A stretch of 20,252 bases of DNA from an uncultured Burkholderiales bacterium. Lineage in GTDB: Bacteria; Pseudomonadota; Gammaproteobacteria; Burkholderiales; Burkholderiaceae_D. A program made the position numbers and the translations under genes. The DNA is taken from contig CALMOR010000202.1 of the NCBI GenBank assembly GCA_937872165.1, positions 4,344-24,595 on the forward strand, read 5' to 3'. Positions 6,594-13,103 of the stretch are shown piece after piece (position 1 is the stretch's first letter; every line of letters starts with the position of its first letter). Below the pieces are notes generated by a model. The model saw nothing but the letters and a program-made list of their open reading frames with translations, was not told the DNA's origin and did not search any database.

Positions 6594-8015
6594 ATGGATC
6601 CCGTCACCCTTCCCGCCGTCGCTCGTCGCTCTCTCGTTCGAGGACTCGCCTGCGTCGCGGCCCTGACGCTCGCGGCCTGCGGCGGAGGCGGAGGGGCGTC
6701 GAACTCCCCGACACCGACCGCGAGCGCGGCGCCGACCGTCGACCCGCTCGCCAACGTCTGCACGCCGACCGGCGAGAAGTCGTGGGTGTCCGCCTATCTC
6801 AACGACGTCTACCTGTTCTATCGCGACATCGTCGCGGTGGACCCGAACGCCTACGCGACGCCGGAGGCCTACTTCGACGCGCTGCTAGTGCCGTCGAAGG
6901 ACCGCTTCTCGTTCGTCGAGCAGCAGTCCGTGGCCGACGCGTTCTTCGCCGCGGGTCAGGACATCGGCTACGGCGCGGTCTTCAAGCTCGACACGAGCAA
7001 CCGACTGCGCATCGGCTATGTCGACGCGAGCGGCCCGCTCGCGTCGCAAGGAGTCGCACGCGGCGCCGAGATCACCGCGGTCCAGGGGCAGGCGGTCTCG
7101 ACGCTGAGCACGTCGACGCTGAACGGCTTCCTGTTCCCGACGTCGGTCGCCGTCCCGCTGTCGCTGACGGTCGTCGACGCGGGGCAGACCGCGCCGCGCG
7201 CGATCGTCGTGACGTCGACCAGCGTCGTCGAAGACCCGGTGCCGCTCGCGCAGGTCCTGCCGTCGGACCCGGGCGATCCGCTGTCCGCGAAGATCGGATA
7301 CCTGCTCTTCGACGACCAGGTCGCCACCGCCGAGTCGGAACTGATCGCCGCGTTCGACACCTTCGGCGCCGCGGGCGTCGGCGACCTCGTGATCGACCTT
7401 CGCTACAACGGTGGCGGCTTCCTCTATATCGCGAGCGAACTCGCCTACATGATCGCCGGCAACCGCATCGCCCCGAACGCGACGTTCGAGAAGCTGGTCT
7501 TCAACGATAGACATCCCGAGAAGACCGCCAACCCGTCCAACACCGTTCCCTTCCATGCCGCGTCGACCGCCAGCCAGGTTCTGCCCACGCTGAACCTGCC
7601 CCGCGTGTTCGTCATCACGGCGCCCGGGACCTGCTCGGCGAGCGAGTCCGTCATCAACGGGCTGACGCCGTTCGTGCAGGTGATCCGCATCGGCGGCACC
7701 ACCTGCGGCAAGCCGTACGGCTTCATCCAGACCGACAACTGCGGCAAGGCCTACTTCGCGATCCAGTTCCAGGGCGTCAACAACGTCGGCTTCGGCGACT
7801 ATACGAGCGGCTTCGCGCCGGCGTGCGTGGTGGCCGACGACTTCGACCATGCGCTCGGTGACCGCAACGAGGGACGCCTCGCGGCCACGCTCGCCTACCG
7901 ACGCACCGGCGTCTGTCCCGCGCCGGTCGCCTCGGCGAAGGAGAGCGGACGGTCGCTCGAGAGCGTCGAGGGTCTGCTCGGGCGACCCGAGCGACAGCGC
8001 CGCCTGATCCGCTGA
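6594..8015 (+). CDS. S41 family peptidase, lipoprotein
   Basis: A 473-residue envelope serine protease related to C-terminal processing peptidases. A basic, hydrophobic signal ends in the lipobox LAAC with C29 lipidated, followed by a glycine run and a P/T/S/A linker to about residue 50. Residues about 125-215 look like a PDZ domain. The catalytic S41 domain begins near KIGYLLFDD (233-241) and DLRYNGGG (268-275). In the motif GTCSASE, S348 is the nucleophile and K373 (GKP) lies exactly 25 residues on, the Ser/Lys spacing known from CtpA and Prc. Six or more extra cysteines in the second half could form disulfides. The substrate is unknown. It stands alone and ends 7 bp from the convergent GST gene. 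Confidence 0.9.
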   Translation: MDPVTLPAVARRSLVRGLACVAALTLAACGGGGGASNSPTPTASAAPTVDPLANVCTPTGEKSWVSAYLNDVYLFYRDIVAVDPNAYATPEAYFDALLVPSKDRFSFVEQQSVADAFFAAGQDIGYGAVFKLDTSNRLRIGYVDASGPLASQGVARGAEITAVQGQAVSTLSTSTLNGFLFPTSVAVPLSLTVVDAGQTAPRAIVVTSTSVVEDPVPLAQVLPSDPGDPLSAKIGYLLFDDQVATAESELIAAFDTFGAAGVGDLVIDLRYNGGGFLYIASELAYMIAGNRIAPNATFEKLVFNDRHPEKTANPSNTVPFHAASTASQVLPTLNLPRVFVITAPGTCSASESVINGLTPFVQVIRIGGTTCGKPYGFIQTDNCGKAYFAIQFQGVNNVGFGDYTSGFAPACVVADDFDHALGDRNEGRLAATLAYRRTGVCPAPVASAKESGRSLESVEGLLGRPERQRRLIR

Positions 8016-8022
8016 AACTCGC

Positions 8023-8637
8023 TCAGCCGAAGTTGCGACGCCAGACGGCCGCGACGACGGCGTCCTCCTCGGTCCTGCGGACGGCGGCCATCGCCTTCGG
8101 GCAGTGCACGTCGAGCCATGTCCGACCCGGTCGCCATCGCGCGATCATCGCCACGTAGACATCGAGCGCCGAGAGCCGCTCGCCGGTCAGGAAGGAGCCG
8201 GGCTCGACCCCGGCCTCGAAGGCCAGCCACGCGTCCTTCAGCCTCTGCAGCGCATGAGCCGCGAGACCGGCCCGCGCCGCATCCTCGTCGACCCAGCGCT
8301 CGGGGAAGTCGCCGATGACGATCGGCACGTAGACGTTGGTCGCGAAGTAGACCATCCATCGATAGGCCAGGGCGCGGCGGCGCGGGTCGTCGGGCAGCAG
8401 CCGCGCCTCGGGGAAGCGATCGGCGATCCACAACGCGATGCCGGCCGACTCCGTCAGGACGGTGCCGTCCGCGAGGACCAGCGTGGGCACCTGCGCCATC
8501 GGGTTGACCGTACGCAACCGATCCCGGGCGGCGCGGTCCTTCCCCTCGACGTACTCGACGTCGTACGGGACGGCAGCCATCGCGAGCAGCGCTTCGACCA
8601 CCGCCGATCCGCATCCCTTTCCTCCGTAGAGCCGCAT
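8023..8637 (-). CDS. Glutathione S-transferase family protein
   Basis: A 204-residue protein with the usual two domains. The thioredoxin-like N-terminal domain carries the cis-proline motif VPTL (50-53) and ESAGI (63-67), which bind glutathione in the family. A helical C-terminal domain runs from about residue 85, with the conserved LTGERLSALDVYVAM block near 150-164. The N-terminal MRLYGGKGCGSA places C9 and S11 where the catalytic residue lies in cysteine- or serine-type GSTs; which one acts cannot be told. Length is normal. AGGGAGG lies correctly before the ATG. The substrate is unknown; detoxification or thiol exchange is the family expectation. Confidence 0.9.
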   Translation of the reverse strand: MRLYGGKGCGSAVVEALLAMAAVPYDVEYVEGKDRAARDRLRTVNPMAQVPTLVLADGTVLTESAGIALWIADRFPEARLLPDDPRRRALAYRWMVYFATNVYVPIVIGDFPERWVDEDAARAGLAAHALQRLKDAWLAFEAGVEPGSFLTGERLSALDVYVAMIARWRPGRTWLDVHCPKAMAAVRRTEEDAVVAAVWRRNFG

Positions 8638-8747
8638 CGCATCCCTCCCTTTCGAGCACGTCCTTCGTCATCCGTGGGTGATCGGTGGGACGCGGCTCCC
8701 TATCGTGATGGCTCGGAGCTCGGCTCCACCCTGACGGAGGAACGTAC

Positions 8748-9032
8748 ATGGACATCGACAGTTCGATCCACCCCGGCGACGCGCGAGTGATCGCGTTGAT
8801 GGTCACCATTCTCGCAGGCCTGGTCGTCGCGATCGGTTTCTTGATGAACGATCCGTCGATCGACGCCTCGCGCGTCGACCCGGTCCGCACCAGCCACGCG
8901 TCGATGCTGTCGGCCCCGGCGATGCGGATGGCGACCGAAGCCAACGCGACGGAAGCCGGTCCGACGACGCCCGAGGACAACACGGCCGCCGACGAGTCGT
9001 CGCACGGCCTGCATGCCGAAGCAGCGCACTGA
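8748..9032 (+). CDS. Small single-pass membrane protein, unknown function
   Basis: A 94-residue protein with a short N-terminal tail, one hydrophobic helix at about residues 14-33 (VIALMVTILAGLVVAIGFLM), and a 60-residue hydrophilic tail rich in A, T, S, E and D that is probably disordered. GGAGG precedes the ATG at a good distance. No family was recognised. A hairpin 20 bp downstream suggests that it ends its own transcript before the cyclic-nucleotide-binding gene. The GST gene diverges from it. Confidence 0.7.
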   Translation: MDIDSSIHPGDARVIALMVTILAGLVVAIGFLMNDPSIDASRVDPVRTSHASMLSAPAMRMATEANATEAGPTTPEDNTAADESSHGLHAEAAH

Positions 9033-9051
9033 CGCCCGCGGCTCTCCCCCC

Positions 9052-9080
9052 GTCCGACGTCGCCGATCCCGGCGTCGGAC
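9052..9080. terminator. Hairpin after the small membrane protein gene
   Basis: GTCCGAC (9052-9058) pairs with GTCGGAC (9074-9080), and the inner GCCG pairs with CGGC after a three-base bulge, leaving a four-base loop. It sits 20 bp after the stop codon. No T-run follows, so this is a likely but not certain terminator. Confidence 0.4.
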
Positions 9081-9205
9081 CAGCCCCGTCCTCTCGGCAT
9101 CGCAGGTCGGTGCCATCGCGTCGAATCGTCGATCTGTGCTATCAAGCGGCCCACTGGCCGGCATCGCGCGGAACGTCGGCCCATCCGACCTCCGATGGAA
9201 CCCCG

Positions 9206-9829
9206 ATGCTGATCTTCCACGAGTACGCCTTCGTCCTGCTCGCTCTCGGCGCGGTGCTCACGCTCGCGAGCAACCTGATGAAGCGCATGGTGCCGCTGCG
9301 CATCCTGGCGCTCGCGGCCACCAGCCTGTTCCTCGGCAATGCGCTGGTGAAGGACGACTGGATCAACGTCGCGCTGCAGGTCACGCTGCTCGCCGTCAAC
9401 GCGTACCGCCTGTGGGATCTGCATCATCTGCTGGCTTCGCTCGAGAACGCCACCGCGGACACGCCGTTGAAGGACTGGCTGCTGCCCCACATGACCAAGA
9501 AGGTCTTCAAGGCCGGCCACGTCATCTTCCGCAAGGGCGAGCCCGCGCACGACATGGTCTACGTTCGCAAGGGCCGCATCCGCATCGACGAGATCGGCCA
9601 GACGCTCGGCAGCGGCAGCCTGGTCGGCGAGATCGGTCTCTTCTCGGAAGAGCGCAGGCGCACGGCCACCGTGACCTGCGAGACGCATTGCATCTGCTAC
9701 ACGATGACCGACGAGGCCATCTACCTGCTCTACTTCCAGAATCCGAAGCTCGGCTTCTTCCTCATCCGCCTCATCGTCCAGCGCCTGCTGCGCGACCTGC
9801 AACGGCGACCCGTCACCGCGGAAGCCTGA
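9206..9829 (+). CDS. Three-helix membrane protein with cyclic-nucleotide-binding domain (Popeye-like layout)
   Basis: A 207-residue protein. Three hydrophobic helices at about 6-23, 31-47 and 52-68 are followed by a linker and a cyclic-nucleotide-binding beta-roll at about 86-190. The phosphate-binding cassette is intact: GSLVGEIGLFSEERRRTATV at 137-156, with G141, E142 and R152 where CRP-type proteins contact cAMP. There is no DNA-binding or enzymatic domain, so it would act as a membrane-bound cyclic-nucleotide sensor. Helices followed by a nucleotide roll is the layout of animal Popeye proteins, which have bacterial relatives. The ATG at 9206 was chosen because the in-frame extension back to 9110 is not protein-like. 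Its stop codon abuts that of the convergent CoxG-like gene. Confidence 0.85.
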   Translation: MLIFHEYAFVLLALGAVLTLASNLMKRMVPLRILALAATSLFLGNALVKDDWINVALQVTLLAVNAYRLWDLHHLLASLENATADTPLKDWLLPHMTKKVFKAGHVIFRKGEPAHDMVYVRKGRIRIDEIGQTLGSGSLVGEIGLFSEERRRTATVTCETHCICYTMTDEAIYLLYFQNPKLGFFLIRLIVQRLLRDLQRRPVTAEA

Positions 9830-10300
9830 TCAGCTCGCGGCCTGCCGACGACCCAGCGCGATCGCGAAGTTGTCGAAGAATCCATCGGCGATCCTGCGGG
9901 CCGCGATGTCGACGAGGCGCGCGCCGACCTTCGCGATCTTTCCCTCGACGGTCGCGGTGCCCTCGTAGGCGAGGCAGGTTCCGCCGGCTTCGTCGGCCAG
10001 GAGTCTGACGGCGGCCGAGCCCTTGCCGAAGCCGGCGACACCGCCGCCGCCTTCGAAGCGGATCGTGTACGCGCGCGGCGGATCGAGGTCCGTCAACTGC
10101 AGCTTGCCCTTGAACGTCGCCTTCACGGGACCGATCGCCGCGACCAGCACGAGGTCGTAGCGGCCCGTCTCGGCGCTCGCGGCGTCGCGCGTGATCGATT
10201 CGCATCCGGGGATCGCCCGCTGCAGCAGGCCGGTATCGTTGAGCGCTTCCCATGCCGCCTGCTGCGTGACCGGCAGCCGTCGTTCGCCCTTCAGTCGCAT
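9830..10300 (-). CDS. CoxG-like SRPBCC protein (carbon monoxide dehydrogenase subunit G family)
   Basis: A 156-residue protein with the CoxG pattern: MRLKGERRLPVTQQAAWEALNDTGLLQRAIPGCESI at the N-terminus (the LLQRAIPGCE block is the signature), a GPVKATFKGKLQLTDLDPP middle, and a C-terminal helix ending FFDNFAIAL. CoxG proteins bind lipids or quinones through a START-like cavity and help anchor molybdenum CO dehydrogenase or accompany other oxidoreductases. No CO dehydrogenase genes are in the window, so its partner is unknown. Ribosome binding is weak (GAGT). It ends exactly where the convergent cyclic-nucleotide gene ends, and a VOC gene lies 98 bp upstream on the same strand. Confidence 0.85.
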   Translation of the reverse strand: MRLKGERRLPVTQQAAWEALNDTGLLQRAIPGCESITRDAASAETGRYDLVLVAAIGPVKATFKGKLQLTDLDPPRAYTIRFEGGGGVAGFGKGSAAVRLLADEAGGTCLAYEGTATVEGKIAKVGARLVDIAARRIADGFFDNFAIALGRRQAAS

Positions 10301-10398
10301 CGCAGACTCGTGAATCGTGGAATCGATGCGAGGCACGGTAGCAGATCGATTCGATCGTCGGCCGGCGGACGCCCGCCGCGGAGGCGCGCCGATCGGGG

Positions 10399-10824
10399 TC
10401 AGGACCGGTCGAACGCGATCGTGACCGCCTCGGCCGAGCGCGTGGCGGGACCGTGATACACCGCTTCGATGTTGTTGCCGTCGGGATCGAGCAGGAACGC
10501 GCCGTAGTAGTCGGCGTGGTAGCGACGCGGGCCCGGTGCACCGTTGTCGCGACCGCCGGCGGCGAGGCCGGCCGCATGGAAGCGGTCGACCATCGCGCGG
10601 CTGTCGGCCTGGAACGCGATGTGGACATGGGTCCTGCCGACGGTGATGCCGTCCTCGGGCGGCCCGACGTTGAATTCGTCGCTCCAGAACAGGCCGTCGC
10701 GCTCGCCCTGGATCACGCGACCGAGCGCTTCGAAGATCGCGCCGTAGAAACGCCGGCTGGCCGGCAGGTCGTCCGATATCAGATGGATGTGGTCGATCAG
10801 TCGACCGGTCGAGCAGGTCTTCAT
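10399..10824 (-). CDS. VOC (glyoxalase/bleomycin-resistance-like) family protein
   Basis: A 141-residue protein with a single vicinal-oxygen-chelate module pair. It opens with LIDHIHLISDDLPASRRFY and closes with AFLLDPDGNNIEAVYH, the family's typical ends. Candidate metal ligands are H12 or H14, H66 or H68, and E120. The reaction cannot be assigned; relatives include glyoxalase-like enzymes, dioxygenases and drug-binding proteins. The start has no strong ribosome site. The gene is downstream of the protease operon, separated by about 174 bp, so it probably has its own promoter there, though none could be picked out. Confidence 0.85.
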   Translation of the reverse strand: MKTCSTGRLIDHIHLISDDLPASRRFYGAIFEALGRVIQGERDGLFWSDEFNVGPPEDGITVGRTHVHIAFQADSRAMVDRFHAAGLAAGGRDNGAPGPRRYHADYYGAFLLDPDGNNIEAVYHGPATRSAEAVTIAFDRS

Positions 10825-10982
10825 CCGCGGTCGATCTCACGGGCCGGGATCGACGCCGAGGCAACCGCCTTCACGACGAACTCCGTCGCGTCGCCCGCAC
10901 CGGCGCGCGTGTTGGCGCGACGACGCGTGCTCGATCGGAGATCGCGAGCGACGACGAGCACCGCGACAGGAGCCGCCGTCGA

Positions 10983-10996
10983 GCGGTTCGGACCGC
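10983..10996 (-). terminator. Small hairpin after the M48 protease gene
   Basis: GCGGT and ACCGC pair across a four-base loop, two bases after the protease stop codon. It is short and has no T-run; it may assist termination of the three-gene operon. Confidence 0.25.
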
Positions 10997-10998
10997 AC

Positions 10999-12228
10999 TC
11001 ACTTCGGACGTCCCTTCTTCGCGGGCGGGGCGGCGCTGGCGACGCCGCTCTTGGCGGGCCCGTTCAGTTCGGCCACCTTCAGCTCGTAGTTCTTCTCGCG
11101 CAGGGCCGTCGGCGGGTGGGTCGATCCGTACGACGTCGGCTGCTGGTCCTTCGCGGCATAGTCGGACACGAACGCCTTCCATGCGGGCCGCGGGTCGTCG
11201 CCGATGCGACCGAGCCAGACCGCGGTGCACGCGTCGGCCTCGAACTCCTGCTCCTGCGAGAACGTGAGCTGCGTCGACTTCACGGCCGAGTACAGCGCCG
11301 GGAGGTCGGTCATGTCCGAGAAGACGTTGGTCGAGCTCCTGCCGGTCATTCGAGCGAGCAGCTTTCGCGCGAGCTTCCACCCTTCGCTGGTCGAGATCAG
11401 GTCGAACTGCAGCTTCTTGATCGGGTGTCGCTTGTAGACATGCGAGAGCTCGTGCGCGACGACGAAGTCGCCGCCCTTCTCGAAGTCGCCGAGTCGGCTC
11501 GCGAAGTCGGGCGAGACGACGACATCGTTGCCGAAGCGGGCGAACGCGCCGTCCGGCAGCTCCGGATCGAGCTTGACCTTGATGTCGCCGGGGAAGTCCG
11601 CGAGCGTGCCCTTGATGCGATTGGCGCGCTGCTCCACCCGCACGCGCTGCGCCTCGAGCAACGGCGTCGAGCCCTTGCCCTTCGACGAGAAGAAGTCGCC
11701 GGTCGCGACGACCTTCTCCTCCATCGCGATCGGCACCCAGACCGTGGTGCGCGCGAGATATCGCAGCATCTCCTCGTCCTCGGGGGAGATGTCCTCGTAG
11801 CGGCCGTTGCCGTCGATCAGCTTCCGCAGTCGCTCCGAGCCCTGCTCGCCGGCGAACTCGGTGGCCTTGGCGAAGATGTCGAAGTTCTCCTCGGGCTTCC
11901 TGCACTGGCGGTCGGCCGCGACGTCGCCGGACCTGATCCGGTTGTTCGCCAACGCGTTCGACTTGAGCGTCGCGGACATCTTCAGCTCGTTGGCCGACGC
12001 GCCGGAAGAGGCGCCGACCGCCCCGCCCTTCGACGCTTCGCCGTTCGGTGCGGCTTCGCCCCTGGATGGAGGCTCGCTGCCGGGCAGCGCATCCTTGAGC
12101 GTCTTGACGCCGTCGGGGACGACCTTCTTGAAGAAATTGGACACCGCGTCGTCGGCCGCGCTCGCCGGTGCGGTGAAGATGACGACGACGAGGATCGACG
12201 CCGTCGGAAGGGCGCGTACGAGTTGCAT
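10999..12228 (-). CDS. Exported soluble M48 family zinc metalloprotease
   Basis: A 409-residue protein with a Sec signal peptide (about residues 1-24, cleavage after PASA) and no lipobox, so it should be free in the periplasm or secreted. Residues 51-80 are a low-complexity S/G/A/E linker. Zinc ligands are H259 and H263 in HELSH, with E328 in EFEAD as the third. STHPPTALRE at 369-378 is the conserved M48 C-terminal block. Most bacterial M48 enzymes are HtpX-type membrane proteins or BepA/LoiP types; this one has neither HtpX helices nor visible TPR repeats. The ATG overlaps the preceding stop by one base as TGATG, so it is translated with the cysteine-rich protein and belongs to the CHASE2 operon. 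The substrate is unknown. Confidence 0.9.
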   Translation of the reverse strand: MQLVRALPTASILVVVIFTAPASAADDAVSNFFKKVVPDGVKTLKDALPGSEPPSRGEAAPNGEASKGGAVGASSGASANELKMSATLKSNALANNRIRSGDVAADRQCRKPEENFDIFAKATEFAGEQGSERLRKLIDGNGRYEDISPEDEEMLRYLARTTVWVPIAMEEKVVATGDFFSSKGKGSTPLLEAQRVRVEQRANRIKGTLADFPGDIKVKLDPELPDGAFARFGNDVVVSPDFASRLGDFEKGGDFVVAHELSHVYKRHPIKKLQFDLISTSEGWKLARKLLARMTGRSSTNVFSDMTDLPALYSAVKSTQLTFSQEQEFEADACTAVWLGRIGDDPRPAWKAFVSDYAAKDQQPTSYGSTHPPTALREKNYELKVAELNGPAKSGVASAAPPAKKGRPK

Positions 12229-13103
12229 CAGCGGGCCTCCGCGAGGGACTCCTGCATCGCATCCCAGGTCATGTCGTTCTCCATCAACGTGTCGCTCCAC
12301 GCGATCCCGTCGGCGACGTCGGCCTTGCCCCGGGCGATGCTCCGGAGCAGGTCCATGTCGCTCTGGCTCGAGACCGAGAACTCGCCCGACGCGATCACGC
12401 GGCCGCCGGCATCGGCCACCGTGTACGAGTAGCGGTTGGACGGGCCGAACCAGCGGCCGTCGGCGGTGACGATGCCGCGATCGATGCGGCCGACGAGCGT
12501 GTCGCCCTTCGCATCCGCCTTGCCGCGCACCAGCCTCGCGGTCCACTTGCCCGCGCGCCCCGTGTCGACGACGCGAAAACGCCAGGCCGGCGGCGGGATC
12601 GCGATGCGCCCGCAAGGGAAGCCGAGCGCGCAGGGACGCCCCTGTCCGGCCGGCTGCGCGACCCGCGGATCGATGCCGCTCGCGCCGGTCATCGGCCGGG
12701 TTCCCCCTTCCATGCGGGCCTGGGTGCATTCGGGCGTGGAGCTCGCACAGGGATCGGGCTTGTAGCGCGCCAGCAGCGGCGCGACCGGCCCGTCGACCGG
12801 TTCGGGCGGTCGGAACCACTGCCGGTCCCTGACGTAGTTGAGGATGGTCGTGCCGCTCCCTTCGACCCTGGCCTGGTCGCAAGCCTCGAAGGTCCGGTAG
12901 TTCGACGGGTCGAGTTCGATCGCGTCGGGACCCTTCTCGGGAACGACGACCTTGCAGGAGCCGCTGCCTTTCTTGCAGGCCATGCGGCACAGCGTCGACG
13001 CGCGGGTCTCGCCCGGCCAGGACAGACCGGAGACGAAGACGAGGAGAACGAAGAGCACGAGGCAGGACGCGGACCGCGTTTGCAACGAAGCGGCGAGGGG
13101 CAT
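12228..13103 (-). CDS. Exported cysteine-rich protein of unknown function
   Basis: A 291-residue protein with a hydrophobic signal segment at about 13-28 and probable cleavage near TRAS (33-36). The mature part has eight cysteines, at 39, 43, 50, 75, 119, 126, 158 and 164, all in its first half, an even number suited to four disulfides. The second half (about 172-291) contains a beta-rich stretch (WRFRVVDTGRAGKWTARLVRG, then RYSYTVADAGGRVIASGEFSV), and ends in an acidic helical tail. I do not recognise a family. The start overlaps the CHASE2 stop as TGATG and its own stop overlaps the M48 start the same way. The position suggests a partner, ligand-binding subunit or substrate of the sensor or protease, which is inference. 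Confidence 0.8.
   Translation of the reverse strand: MPLAASLQTRSASCLVLFVLLVFVSGLSWPGETRASTLCRMACKKGSGSCKVVVPEKGPDAIELDPSNYRTFEACDQARVEGSGTTILNYVRDRQWFRPPEPVDGPVAPLLARYKPDPCASSTPECTQARMEGGTRPMTGASGIDPRVAQPAGQGRPCALGFPCGRIAIPPPAWRFRVVDTGRAGKWTARLVRGKADAKGDTLVGRIDRGIVTADGRWFGPSNRYSYTVADAGGRVIASGEFSVSSQSDMDLLRSIARGKADVADGIAWSDTLMENDMTWDAMQESLAEAR

Noticed and set aside
10453..12432. Plus-strand open frame of 659 codons opposite the VOC and M48 genes
   Set aside because: It runs antisense across several unrelated genes, whose zinc and domain motifs identify them firmly.
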